Positions 41,691 through 49,935 of a stretch of 64,000 nt of DNA are shown here, piece by piece; the stretch's first letter is position 1; the number at the start of each line of letters is the position of its first letter. Source of the stretch: RHKX01 sp046330415 (GTDB taxonomy: Bacteria; Actinomycetota; Thermoleophilia; Solirubrobacterales; 70-9). The notes under the pieces were generated by a model. The model had not been told where the DNA came from, ran no database searches, and saw nothing but the letters and a program-made list of their open reading frames with translations. The stretch lies in assembly GCA_046330415.1 (NCBI GenBank), contig JAXLSW010000017.1:70272-134271 (forward strand). Direction: 5' to 3'. Both the position numbers and the translations under genes were made by a program.

Positions 41691-43202
41691 TCAGCGCACA
41701 GTGAACGGGGCGCTCGCCAACGTCGCGTAGCCGTCGTCGAGCATGAGGCTGGCGACGTATCGACCGGGGGGCAGCTCCCCGAGGTCGGCTCGCGTCAGCT
41801 CCAGCGAGCCCTGCGGGAGGGCGTCGACGTAGACGAAGCCGAGGTAGTCGTAGGCGTTGGGGTCCCCGGCCTTGAAGACGCCGACGTAGTCGAGCTTGTT
41901 GCCGGGGCCGTTGCGCCAGCTGACGCCGATCGGGTCTCCGGGCGCGTAGCTGGAGCGGTCGGTCTCGATCGAGGGCAGCGCGCCGGGCGCCTGCACCCAG
42001 AAGGGCGAGGAGGCGATGATCCTGCCGTCGGCATCGATCGCCGCCGCCCGGTAGGGGCCGGGGGAGAGGGTCGCGGTGCCGAGCATCGGCGCGATGTGGT
42101 CGGCACCGTCGAAGATCGGCACCGTCGCGATGGCGTCCTCGCCGTTACGGCCGCTGTCAGCCGGGACGATCCCGACGGTGCGTCCGGCGCCGGCTCCGGA
42201 GAGCGCGTAGCGGATCGTCACCCGCTCGCCTCGAGTGACGACGCGGGGGTCGGCGTCGACGAGATCGGGGGTCGGCGCGGACTCGACCTCGAAGTCGGAC
42301 GCGACCGCGCGGTGGTCGGAGCCCCACGGGCTGACGCCGACCTCGACGTCGGGACCTCCCTCCTCGCCGACGAGCCTCGAGTCGGTCACCTCCGCGGGCC
42401 CCGCGGCGAGGACCCAGTCGATGCGGTCGGTCGTCTCGTCCTCACGGATGTCCGGTGGCGGCGTCCCCGGCGTCCAGGTGAGCCCGGGGGTCTCGGCGGG
42501 GTCGGGGTGGATCTCGCGGTAGGAATCGCGCAGGCCCGCGTCGGCGAGCGCCTTCGACGCCGGCCACTCCAGCGGGTAGGGGAGATCGCGGGCCTCGACG
42601 GCCTCCTCGGTCCAGTCCAGGTGCGACGGGGAGTTCATGTCGCCGACCAGGAACGTCGGTACTCCCTCCTCAGCGACGCTCGAGAGCGCTCGCGCGTAGC
42701 GCCTCGCCTCGGGCAGGCGCGTGCGGTTCTCCACGTCGAGCACCTCCTCCGCGCTCTTGCCGTTGCGGGCGAGGTTGGGGCCGTAGGGGCAGCAGGTGAG
42801 GTGGGCGTTGGCGACCGCGACGACCCGGCCGGGCTCCACCTCGACGTAGCCGACCGGGACCGCGGGCCCATTCGCCTGGACCTCGGCGGCGAAGATCGGG
42901 TAGCGCGAGATCAGGTGCAGGCTCTCCTCCACGAACGGGAGCCCCGCCGAGTCGGCGATCTCGCGCAGGTTCCCCTCGGGCTCCTGGACGCCGACGACGT
43001 CGGCTCCCGCGGCGCGGATCGCGGCGCCGATCTGGCCGGGGTCGACGCTGACGCCGCCGTACCAGACGTTGAAGGTCATCACCGTCAGCTCACCGGCCTG
43101 CCCGGGTGCCGGAGGCTCGGACTTCTCACCACAGGCCGCGACGGCGAGGCTCAGGACGGCGAGGGACGTCGAGGCGACGGTCGCGGCGAGGCGGCTTCGC
43201 AT
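41691..43202 (-). CDS. Lipoprotein of the endonuclease/exonuclease/phosphatase fold
   Basis: The 503-residue protein has a lipoprotein signal (LAVLSLAVAACGEKSEPPAP, Cys near residue 24). Residues about 38-310 show the EEP fold: LTVMTFNVWYGGVSVD, ADVVGVQEPEGNLREIA (metal Glu), FLVGDMNSPSHLDWT (the GDxN motif) and the final WGSDHRAVASDFEV (SDH box). It is probably an extracytoplasmic phosphodiesterase or phosphatase acting on nucleic acid, inositol phosphate or lipid headgroups. Two beta-sandwich domains follow (about 310-503), with LASAPFTVR at the end. It is divergent from the TetR at 43289, which may be coincidental. The substrate is undetermined. Confidence 0.86.
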   Translation of the reverse strand: MRSRLAATVASTSLAVLSLAVAACGEKSEPPAPGQAGELTVMTFNVWYGGVSVDPGQIGAAIRAAGADVVGVQEPEGNLREIADSAGLPFVEESLHLISRYPIFAAEVQANGPAVPVGYVEVEPGRVVAVANAHLTCCPYGPNLARNGKSAEEVLDVENRTRLPEARRYARALSSVAEEGVPTFLVGDMNSPSHLDWTEEAVEARDLPYPLEWPASKALADAGLRDSYREIHPDPAETPGLTWTPGTPPPDIREDETTDRIDWVLAAGPAEVTDSRLVGEEGGPDVEVGVSPWGSDHRAVASDFEVESAPTPDLVDADPRVVTRGERVTIRYALSGAGAGRTVGIVPADSGRNGEDAIATVPIFDGADHIAPMLGTATLSPGPYRAAAIDADGRIIASSPFWVQAPGALPSIETDRSSYAPGDPIGVSWRNGPGNKLDYVGVFKAGDPNAYDYLGFVYVDALPQGSLELTRADLGELPPGRYVASLMLDDGYATLASAPFTVR

Positions 43203-43288
43203 CGGGTCAACCTAGCCAAGGGTGGCCCGAGGTATGCCGTCGAGAGCATCCGACGGCGCATCCAGGGCGGCGCAGCTAGGGTCATGGC

Positions 43289-43894
43289 ATGGCCACCGAC
43301 ACCTCGGCGCGGATTCTCGATGCCGCCTGCGACCTGATCGCCGAGGAGGGGCTTGACGCGGTCCGGATCGCCCGCGTCGCCCGGCGGGCGGGGGCGTCTA
43401 CGTCGCTGGTGCACCACTACTTCTCGACCCGGGAGGAGCTGCTCGAGCAGGCGCTGATCCACTCCTTCGAGCGGGCGGGCGACGATCGCTTCGGGACCGA
43501 AGGGGAGGTGGCGGATGCAGCGCCGGGAGCCTCCGCGCTCGCCGAGGCGATCAGGGAGTCGCTCCCGGCGCCGGAGCAGGAGCGCGAGTGGGTGCTCTGG
43601 GTGGAGCTGTGGCTGCGAGCGATCCGCGAGCCCGACCTGCGCCCGGTCGCCAACCGCCTCTACAGCCGTTACCGGGCGTGGCTGGCCGCGGTGGTCAGGG
43701 CCGGGATCGAGGCGGGTGACTTCGACGCCGCCGCCGATCCGGAGGAGATCGCCGATCTCGCGATGGCCGTCCTCGACGGTGCCGGGGTGCGAGCGATGCT
43801 CGCGGATCCCGGGATGGACGCCGAGCGGGCCCGCGGGTTGGTCGCCACGGCCATCGCACCCCGGCTTGGCGTCGAGCCCGGCTCGCTCACCTGA
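43289..43894 (+). CDS. TetR-family transcriptional regulator
   Basis: The 201-residue protein opens with the TetR DNA-binding domain: ILDAACDLIAEEGLDAVRIA, RVARRAGASTSLVHHYFSTR, then EELLEQALIHSFERAGDD. The C-terminal ligand/dimer domain is helical and contains WVLWVELWLRAIREPDLRPV, which is usual in this family, and IADLAMAVLDGAGVRAML. TetR proteins are repressors relieved by a small molecule. It is the first of two adjacent TetR genes upstream of the polyamine-type transporter. It is a candidate for binding the TTGACT-ACAA-AGTCAA palindromes, although nothing in the sequence proves this. ATG 43289 is the only good start. Confidence 0.9.
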   Translation: MATDTSARILDAACDLIAEEGLDAVRIARVARRAGASTSLVHHYFSTREELLEQALIHSFERAGDDRFGTEGEVADAAPGASALAEAIRESLPAPEQEREWVLWVELWLRAIREPDLRPVANRLYSRYRAWLAAVVRAGIEAGDFDAAADPEEIADLAMAVLDGAGVRAMLADPGMDAERARGLVATAIAPRLGVEPGSLT

Positions 43895-43958
43895 CGCGCC
43901 TATCCGGAGCCCCGAATCGGGGGTGAGCGCTCCTTCTCCACCCCCGTCGTGTTGGCGC

Positions 43959-44000
43959 TTGCGGAAGCGGTGTGGCAGGAGTAGTTTGAACGGCAGTTCA
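43959..44000 (+). promoter_or_regulatory. Promoter and operator of the tetR-potDBCA transcription unit
   Basis: A -35-like TTGCGG (43959-43964) and a -10-like TAGTTT (43982-43987) lie 17 bases apart. The inverted repeat TGAAC-GGCA-GTTCA (43987-44000) overlaps the end of the -10 and the likely start point. This is a typical place for a TetR operator. The second TetR (44126), the first gene downstream, would be autoregulated. Confidence 0.5.
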
Positions 44001-44039
44001 GCTTTCCGAGGAGGACCTTCCCGTGGAAGGACGGAGGCG

Positions 44040-44129
44040 ATGAGGAGAAGTGGAGTACAGGCACGGATCTCGGCGCATGCGCCGCCGACTCCGAGCGTGC
44101 AGAGCGGGAGCGGGGGCGACCCGCGATGA
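44040..44129 (+). CDS. Possible 29-residue leader peptide, translationally coupled to tetR
   Basis: An ATG at 44040 follows GGAGG closely and opens a 29-codon frame (MRRSGVQARISAHAPPTPSV...). It ends with a TGA that overlaps the TetR start as ATGA (44126-44129). Such overlap is a typical coupling arrangement. The peptide has no recognisable features and may be chance, since high-GC sequence often gives open frames. Confidence 0.3.
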   Translation: MRRSGVQARISAHAPPTPSVQSGSGGDPR

Positions 44130-44749
44130 GCCCGCGGCCGGCGATCGACCACATCCGCAGGCCGCAGATCCTGCGGGCGGCGGCGGAGGTGATCACCGAG
44201 CGCGGTCTCGCGGCGACGCGGATCGCCGACGTGGCCGATCGCGCGGGCACGAGCGCTCCCGCGGTCATCTATTGGTTCAAGACCCGCGAGCGCCTGCTCA
44301 CCGAGGCGCTGATCGCGGACGAGGACACCTTCGCGGAGGAGCTCGATGCGCGGTTGGCGGAGCTTCCCGGCGCGCCGGCGCGGATGCGTTTCCTGATCGA
44401 GGCGAGCACCTCCGACGGCGACCTGAGCCTGTGGATCGAGCTCTGGGCACGCTCGCTTCACGACGCGGAGGCGGCGGCTGAGCGCCAGCGCCTCGACGAC
44501 GCGTGGCGCGGCCGGATCGCGGCCATCGTGGCCGCCGGCCAGCAGTCGGGGGAGTTCTCCGCGGAGATCGAGCCGGAGGAGGCTGCGCTGCGGATCGCGA
44601 CGCTGATCGACGGGCTCTCGGTGCAGGTGACGCTCGGCGACACCGCGGTGAGCGAGGAGCGCATGCGGCGGATCTGCCTCGACTTCGCGGCGATGCAGCT
44701 CGGCGCCGACCTCACCGCGGGCGAGGGCGCCGGCGAGGCGGTGGCGTAG
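44126..44749 (+). CDS. TetR-family transcriptional regulator of the polyamine-type transporter
   Basis: The 207-residue protein has the N-terminal TetR helix-turn-helix: IDHIRRPQILRAAAEVITER, then GLAATRIADVADRAGTSAPA and VIYWFKTRERLLTEALIAD. Its C-terminal half includes LSLWIELWARSLHDAEAAAE and AALRIATLIDGLSVQVTLGD, a layout shared with BetI-like regulators. BetI-type regulators control choline and betaine genes, which is suggestive beside a betaine-oxygenase-like enzyme, but the resemblance is loose. Its TAG stop directly abuts the GTG of the substrate-binding gene at 44750. It is therefore the first gene of the transporter operon and probably its repressor. Confidence 0.9.
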   Translation: MSPRPAIDHIRRPQILRAAAEVITERGLAATRIADVADRAGTSAPAVIYWFKTRERLLTEALIADEDTFAEELDARLAELPGAPARMRFLIEASTSDGDLSLWIELWARSLHDAEAAAERQRLDDAWRGRIAAIVAAGQQSGEFSAEIEPEEAALRIATLIDGLSVQVTLGDTAVSEERMRRICLDFAAMQLGADLTAGEGAGEAVA

Positions 44750-45919
44750 GTGGGCTCCCGCGGCGATCGCAGCACCGGCAGCATCTGGGACCTCGGCAGG
44801 ACGCTGACCCGTAGGCAGGCGTTGCGAGCGGGCGCCGGCGGCGCACTTGGCCTGGCGAGTGTCGGCGGGCTCGGGGCGCTCAGCGGCTGCACGGTCGAGC
44901 GCGCGATCGACCTGCCGGAGGGCGGCGTCAGCGTCAAGCCCAAGCTCGACGGCGACATCCTGATCTACAACTGGGCCCAGTACATGGACCCGGACCTGAA
45001 GAAGGGGTTCGCCGACAAGTACGGCGTCGAGGTCAACGAGGTGAACTTCGACAACCTCGAGGCGATGGTCACCAAGCTCAGGGCGGGCGGGCAGTACGAC
45101 ATCATCTGGCCCACCCCCGAGTACGCCTACCGGCTCAATCAGGAGGGACTGCTCGCGGAGTTCGACCGCGACGACCTGAAGAACGCCAAGGGGATCTCGC
45201 CGTTCTACGACAGCGGCTGGTGGGACCCCGAGAGCAAGCTCTCGGTTCCCTACACCTACTACACGACCGGGATCGCGTGGCGCGACGACGAGGTCGACGG
45301 GATGACCGGCTCGTGGAACGACCTCACCAACCCCGACGGTGAGGGGCGGATGTTCATCCTCGACGACTTCCAGGAGGCGATCGGGCAGGCGAACCTGATC
45401 AACGGGTTCGACCTCAACACGACCGACCCCAACGAGCTCGAGGTCTCGAAGGAGACGCTGCTGGCGCAGAAGGAGTTCGCGCGCGGGATCTCGACGAACT
45501 CGACGCAGAACCTCGTCAACGGGACGGCCGCGATCCACCAGGCCTGGAACGGGGACATCGTCAACGTTCGCAACCAGGTCGACAACCCCGAGGTCTTCCG
45601 GTACGAGACATGCAAGGAGGGCGTTCCGGTCGGGACCGACCTGATGTGCATCCCGGCGACGGCGCGGAGCCCCGGCACCGCCCTGATGTTCATCGACTGG
45701 TTGCTCGAGCCCGACAACGCGGCCCAGAACGTCGCCTGGAACGGCTACCCGCAGCCGGTCGAGGGCGGCCGCGAGGAGTTCGCGAAGCTGGTCGCGGAGG
45801 AGCCGTCGATCGACGTCGACCTCGAGCAGCTCGGCGACGGCGGCATGGAGTACCGGCTGGACAACCCCGAGGACCGGGCGCTGTGGAACCAGACCTGGAC
45901 CGAGGTGAAAGCGAGCTGA
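44750..45919 (+). CDS. Polyamine-type ABC transporter substrate-binding lipoprotein
   Basis: The 389-residue protein has a twin-arginine-type leader with TRRQALRAGAGG and a lipobox LSGC, so it is exported and lipid-anchored. The mature part matches the PotD/PotF family: DGDILIYNWAQYMDPDLKKG, then NEVNFDNLEAMVTKLRAGG, YDIIWPTPEYAYRLNQEGLL, and later AIHQAWNGDIVNVRNQ and MCIPATARSPGTALMFIDWL. Family members bind spermidine, putrescine or related compounds. Acidic residues for amine binding are present but a ligand cannot be fixed. The GTG start touches the tetR stop. The permease genes follow 16 bases later. Confidence 0.92.
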   Translation: MGSRGDRSTGSIWDLGRTLTRRQALRAGAGGALGLASVGGLGALSGCTVERAIDLPEGGVSVKPKLDGDILIYNWAQYMDPDLKKGFADKYGVEVNEVNFDNLEAMVTKLRAGGQYDIIWPTPEYAYRLNQEGLLAEFDRDDLKNAKGISPFYDSGWWDPESKLSVPYTYYTTGIAWRDDEVDGMTGSWNDLTNPDGEGRMFILDDFQEAIGQANLINGFDLNTTDPNELEVSKETLLAQKEFARGISTNSTQNLVNGTAAIHQAWNGDIVNVRNQVDNPEVFRYETCKEGVPVGTDLMCIPATARSPGTALMFIDWLLEPDNAAQNVAWNGYPQPVEGGREEFAKLVAEEPSIDVDLEQLGDGGMEYRLDNPEDRALWNQTWTEVKAS

Positions 45920-45935
45920 TGACGGGGGCGGCGGG

Positions 45936-46790
45936 TTGAGCTCGAAGGGCTTCTGGAGCCGGTTCCTCGTCCCCGGCGGCGTCTGGCTGACGCTGCTCTT
46001 CCTCGTCCCGATCTGCCTCGTCCTCGCTCTCTCCTTCGGCTACACCGACGACCTCGGGCGCGCCACCTACGCGTTCGAATGGGACAACTACAAGGACGCG
46101 TTCGACCCGCTGTACGTGCCGGTGCTGCTGCGCTCCGTCGGATTCGCCGTCGCGACCGCGCTGCTCTGCCTCCTCCTCGGCTACCCGATCGCCTACTACA
46201 TCGCTCGCTACGGGGGCAGGCGCAAGCACATCCTGATCGCGCTCCTGGTGCTGCCGTTCTTCGTCAACTACCTGGTGCGCACCTACGCCTGGGTCGCGCT
46301 GCTGGCGGACGACGGGCTCGTCAACAGCGGCCTCAGGTCGATCGGGCTGACCGACACGGGCATCCAGCTCATCAACACGCCCTACGCGGTGATCGGCGGT
46401 CTCGTCTACGGCTACCTCGTCTTCATGATCCTGCCGATCTACGCGGCGCTGGACCGCATGGACCCGTCGCTCGTCGAGGCCGGAAAGGATCTCTTCGGCA
46501 CCCCGTTTCGCACCTTCATCCACGTCACGCTGCCGCAGACCAAGCAGGGGATCCTCGCGGGCTGCGTGCTCGTCTTCCTCCCCGCTGTCGGCGACTTCGT
46601 CTCCGCGCAGCTGCTGGGCGGGCCCGACACCTACATGGTCGGGAACCTAATCCAGGACCAGTTCTTCACCGCCAACAACTGGCCGTTCGGATCGGCCCTG
46701 ACCGTGGTGATGATGCTCTTCCTGTCGGTGTGGATGATCGGCTACCTGCGCTCGGCGGCACGGGAGGCCCGGGAGTCGGTGTCGGTCTGA
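45936..46790 (+). CDS. ABC transporter permease, PotB-like
   Basis: The 284-residue membrane protein has about six helices, the first in WLTLLFLVPICLVLALSFGY. The EAA loop that contacts the ATPase is SLVEAGKDLFGTPFRTFIHV, followed by LPQTKQGILAGCVLVFLPAV. Sequence blocks such as NYLVRTYAWVALLADDGLVN are typical of PotB/PotH-type permeases. The TTG start at 45936 follows GGCGGG. It lies 16 bases after the binding-protein gene, and its TGA overlaps the next permease start by one base. With the second permease it forms the membrane channel of the importer. Confidence 0.92.
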   Translation: MSSKGFWSRFLVPGGVWLTLLFLVPICLVLALSFGYTDDLGRATYAFEWDNYKDAFDPLYVPVLLRSVGFAVATALLCLLLGYPIAYYIARYGGRRKHILIALLVLPFFVNYLVRTYAWVALLADDGLVNSGLRSIGLTDTGIQLINTPYAVIGGLVYGYLVFMILPIYAALDRMDPSLVEAGKDLFGTPFRTFIHVTLPQTKQGILAGCVLVFLPAVGDFVSAQLLGGPDTYMVGNLIQDQFFTANNWPFGSALTVVMMLFLSVWMIGYLRSAAREARESVSV

Positions 46791-47626
46791 TGGGCGCCGG
46801 GTCCACCCCCTTCGACAAGCCGCGGTTCCTGCGGCTCTACACGGTCGCGGTCTACCTCTTCCTGTTCGTGCCGATCGCGGTCGTGATCCTCTTCTCGTTC
46901 AACTCGGTGAAGTCCCTGCAGTCCTTCCAGGGCTTCTCGCTGCAGTGGTACCAGGACTTCCTGCAGGACGAGACCCTCCGGGAATCGCTCTTCGTCTCGC
47001 TGCGGATCGCGCTGCTGACGATGATCTGCGCGACGATCCTCGGTACCGCGCTGGCGATCGGGCTGGTCCGCGCCCGCACCCGATGGAGCCCGGCCGCCAA
47101 CGTGCTGATGCTGATCCCGCTGGTGACGCCCGAGATCGTGGCGGGGATCTCAGCGCTGCTGATCTTCTCCCAGCTCGGGATCCAGCTCTCGTTCTGGACG
47201 ATCGTGCTCGCCCACATCACCTTCTCGATCTCCTACGTGACCGTCGTCGTCCGGGGGCGATTGGCCTCGATGGGCGACGAGGTGGAGCAGGCGGCGATGG
47301 ACCTGGGGGCGACGCGGTGGCAGGCCGTGCGGCTGGTCCTGCTGCCGGAGCTCTGGCCGGCGATCGTCGCCGCCGGGCTGCTCACGTTCGCGCTCTCCTT
47401 CGACGACTTCGTGCTCTCGTTCTTCACCACCGGCGAGGACACGCAGCCGCTGCCGGTGCGCATCTGGTCGGCGATCCGCTTCGGCGTCTCGCCGACGATC
47501 AACGCGATCGGGACGCTGATGATGGTCGTCTCGCTGACCGCCGTTGCGGCGGCGGTCCTGATCCCGCGCCTGTTCGGGCGCAAGGAGTCCGGAATCAAGG
47601 TCCTGACGGGCCAGGAAGGAGGCTGA
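46790..47626 (+). CDS. ABC transporter permease, PotC-like
   Basis: From ATG 46790 the protein has 278 residues and about six helices (VAVYLFLFVPIAVVILFSFN first). The EAA loop is VEQAAMDLGATRWQAVRLVL, followed by LPELWPAIVAAGLLTFALSF. The closing SFDDFVLSFFTTGEDTQPLP is typical of PotC/PotI. Its start overlaps the stop of the PotB-like gene (TGATG), and the ATPase gene begins 4 bases after its stop. This shows a tight operon. Partners are the two preceding transporter genes and the ATPase. Confidence 0.93.
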   Translation: MGAGSTPFDKPRFLRLYTVAVYLFLFVPIAVVILFSFNSVKSLQSFQGFSLQWYQDFLQDETLRESLFVSLRIALLTMICATILGTALAIGLVRARTRWSPAANVLMLIPLVTPEIVAGISALLIFSQLGIQLSFWTIVLAHITFSISYVTVVVRGRLASMGDEVEQAAMDLGATRWQAVRLVLLPELWPAIVAAGLLTFALSFDDFVLSFFTTGEDTQPLPVRIWSAIRFGVSPTINAIGTLMMVVSLTAVAAAVLIPRLFGRKESGIKVLTGQEGG

Positions 47627-47630
47627 GGCC

Positions 47631-48755
47631 ATGGAAGCCGGCAACGGCAACGGCAACGGGGGCGGCAACGGCGACGCAATCCGGCTCGAGCGCGTCTCGA
47701 AGCGCTTCGGCGACTTCACGGCGGTCGACGACATCGACCTCTCGATCCCCAAGGGCGAGTTCTTCTCGCTGCTCGGTCCGTCGGGTTGCGGGAAGACGAC
47801 GACCCTGCGGATGCTCGCCGGATTCGAGGTTCCTTCCGAGGGGCGGATCCTGCTCGAGGGGGAGCCGGTCGAGGACGTGCCGCCCTACAAGCGCAACGTC
47901 AACATGGTCTTCCAGAGCTACGCGCTGTTCGGGCACCTCGACGTCGAGAACAACGTCGCCTTCGGACTCAAGCGCCGCAAGGTCGCCAAGGACGAGATCA
48001 CCCGCCGCGTCGGCGAGGCGCTGGAGCTGGTCTCGCTCTCCAGCCGGGCCAAGGCGCGCCCCAGCGAGCTCTCCGGCGGGCAGCGGCAGCGGGTCGCGCT
48101 CGCCCGGGCGCTGGTCAACCGCCCCGCCGTGCTGCTGCTCGACGAGCCGCTCGGAGCGCTCGACCTGAAGCTGCGGCGGCAGATGCAGGTGGAGCTGAAG
48201 CAGATCCAGCGCGAGGTCGGGATCACGTTCGTCTACGTGACCCACGACCAGGAGGAGGCGCTCTCGATGTCGGACCGGATCGCGGTGATGTCGGAGGGGC
48301 GGATCGCGCAGTGCGGTGCCCCCGAGGACATCTACGAGCATCCGGCGGAGGAGTTCGTCGCCGGCTTCATCGGCATCTCGAACCTGCTCGAGGGGGTCGT
48401 CGAGGACGAGGGCAGCGGGGACGGTGACGGCATGGTGCGGATCGCGACCGGGGACCGGATTCCCGCCCCGATCCCAGGCGACTGCTCCCGCGGCGACACC
48501 GTCCAGCTTTCGGTGCGGCCGGAGAAGATCGCCGTCGACGACGAGGTCGAGGAGGGGATGGTGCGCCTGCAGGGGACGATCGAGGATCGCGTCTACCTCG
48601 GGGTCAGCACGCAGATCACCGTTGGGCTCGGCGACGGGGCGCGGCTGGTGGCGCTCGAGCAGGCGACCTACCGGGCCAGCGCGGATGATCGCTGGGAGCC
48701 GGGGATGACCGTTGCGCTCGGGTGGCATCCGGAGAACTGCCTGGTGTTGCGGTAG
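47631..48755 (+). CDS. ABC transporter ATP-binding protein, PotA-like
   Basis: The 374-residue ATPase has Walker A LLGPSGCGKTTTLRMLAGFE, the Q-loop NMVFQSYALFGHLDVENNVA, signature LSGGQRQRVALARALVNRPA, Walker B VLLLDEPLGALDLKLRRQMQ and the switch His in FVYVTHDQEEALSMSDRIAV. The C-terminal TOBE domain (about 285-374) contains LSVRPEKIAVDDEVEEG. This is PotA family domain order. The first 16 residues are an unusual Gly/Asn run (NGNGNGGGNGD) encoded by GGCAAC-like repeats. It energises import by the binding protein and two permeases of the same operon. Confidence 0.95.
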   Translation: MEAGNGNGNGGGNGDAIRLERVSKRFGDFTAVDDIDLSIPKGEFFSLLGPSGCGKTTTLRMLAGFEVPSEGRILLEGEPVEDVPPYKRNVNMVFQSYALFGHLDVENNVAFGLKRRKVAKDEITRRVGEALELVSLSSRAKARPSELSGGQRQRVALARALVNRPAVLLLDEPLGALDLKLRRQMQVELKQIQREVGITFVYVTHDQEEALSMSDRIAVMSEGRIAQCGAPEDIYEHPAEEFVAGFIGISNLLEGVVEDEGSGDGDGMVRIATGDRIPAPIPGDCSRGDTVQLSVRPEKIAVDDEVEEGMVRLQGTIEDRVYLGVSTQITVGLGDGARLVALEQATYRASADDRWEPGMTVALGWHPENCLVLR

Positions 48756-48822
48756 GGGTGGTCTTGGCCGGCGGGCGGGCGCCGGGGGTGCGCACACCGG
48801 GCGGCCGCTTCCCGGGTTCGGC

Positions 48823-48907
48823 GGGCGGGTGCCGGGGGGTGCACCCCCGCCTTAGCTCCTCGCTTCGCTCGGGAAGGCGGCGGGGGCACACCCCCCGGCA
48901 CCCGCCC
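48823..48907. repeat. Long inverted repeat with near-identical 29-base arms
   Basis: The arms 48823-48851 and 48879-48907 are reverse complements with two mismatches (the inner sequences are GTGCACCCCC and GGGGGCACAC). The 27-base loop contains GCTCCTCGCTTCGCTCGG. It lies between the transporter operon and the SDR gene, so it may be a strong terminator. A related but imperfect copy of the left arm (GCGCCGGGGGTGCGCAC) lies just upstream at 48779-48795, suggesting a repeat family. Confidence 0.65.
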
Positions 48908-48964
48908 TCGCGCTTGCGGCGAACCGGGATGTGGTCGCTTGGGCTCGGTCTAGAGTGAGGGGGG

Positions 48965-49915
48965 ATGGGTCCTGGCGCGAGCGCGAGTCTGAGCGGGAAA
49001 GTTGTGTTCATCACGGGGGCTGCGCGGGGGATCGGGGCTGCCGTGGCGCGGGAGGCGGCTCGGCGGGGGGCTCGGGTGGCACTCGCGGGGCTCGAGCCGG
49101 ATCTGCTCGCGGACGTGGCCGCCTCGATCGGGCCGGGCACGCCGCACTACGAGTGCGATGTCACCGACCTCGAGTCGGTCCGGGCGGCGGCCGAGGGCGC
49201 GGCGGCGGACCTGGGGCGCATCGACATCGTCCTCGCCAACGCCGGGATCGGCACCTACGGGACCACCGAGAAGGGCGACCCGGAGGCCTGGATCAGGACG
49301 ATCGACGTCAACCTCAACGGCGCCTACCGAACCGTCCACGTGACCCTGCCTCACGTGCTCGCCACCCGCGGCTACATCGGCGTCGTCGCCTCCACCGCCT
49401 CGTTTGCGCCGATGGCCGGGATGTCGGCCTACAACGCCTCCAAGGCCGGCGTCGAGGCGTTCGTGCGGGCGACGCGGCAGGAGGTCGGATTCCGTGGCGT
49501 CGACGTCGGATCGATCCCCCCGGGGTGGATCGACACCGATCTCGTCCGCGGCGCCGAAGCCGACCTGCCGAGCTTCCGCCAGGCGCGCTCGAAGATGCCG
49601 TGGCCGCTGCGCTCGACGGTCTCCGTCGAAGTCTGCGCCCGGGCGATCGTCGACGGGTTCGAGGGGCGGAGGGCGAGGGTCTACGTGCCGCGCGGGATCG
49701 CGCTCCTGTACTGGCTGCGCAGCATCGTGACCAGCGGCGCCGTCGAGCGTGGGATGACCAGGGACGCATCGACGTCGGTGCCGCAGATGGAACGCGAGAT
49801 CGAGGCCCTGGGGCGTTCCGCGGCCAGCCACGTGAGCCCGGTCAACGGGCCCCGCGGGGGGAGTGGGCCGGAGGAGGGGACGCCGGGCGAAACAAGCGCG
49901 GTCCGCCCGAGTTAA
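48965..49915 (+). CDS. Short-chain dehydrogenase/reductase
   Basis: The 316-residue protein has the classical SDR pattern: cofactor motif VVFITGAARGIGAAVAREAA, DIVLANAGIGTYG (NAG motif), the catalytic Ser in VVASTASFAPMAG, and MSAYNASKAGVEAFVRATR with Tyr-x3-Lys. VGSIPPGWIDTDLVRG follows. Chain length beyond residue 250 includes an amphipathic helix and a Pro/Gly/Ser-rich tail, as in some membrane-associated SDRs (LLYWLRSIVTSGAVERG). It oxidises or reduces an alcohol/ketone with NAD(P). ATG 48965 follows GAGGGGGG. It is separated from the transporter operon by the inverted repeat, so it is probably transcribed on its own. Confidence 0.9.
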   Translation: MGPGASASLSGKVVFITGAARGIGAAVAREAARRGARVALAGLEPDLLADVAASIGPGTPHYECDVTDLESVRAAAEGAAADLGRIDIVLANAGIGTYGTTEKGDPEAWIRTIDVNLNGAYRTVHVTLPHVLATRGYIGVVASTASFAPMAGMSAYNASKAGVEAFVRATRQEVGFRGVDVGSIPPGWIDTDLVRGAEADLPSFRQARSKMPWPLRSTVSVEVCARAIVDGFEGRRARVYVPRGIALLYWLRSIVTSGAVERGMTRDASTSVPQMEREIEALGRSAASHVSPVNGPRGGSGPEEGTPGETSAVRPS

Positions 49916-49935
49916 GGCTTCGGGACCGATTGACG

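Noticed and set aside
41589..43337. A 582-codon plus-strand frame opposite the phosphohydrolase lipoprotein
   Set aside because: It is antisense to a gene with signal peptide and catalytic motifs, and the composition is that of a shadow.
44050..44481. A frame overlapping the second TetR gene in another phase
   Set aside because: It is Arg/Gly/Ala-rich and overlaps the clear TetR domain. The TetR frame is the real one.
43151..45538. A 795-codon minus-strand open frame opposite the TetR and transporter genes
   Set aside because: It is antisense to well-recognised genes, Arg/Leu/Val-rich, and has no family motif. Long antisense frames are normal at this GC content.
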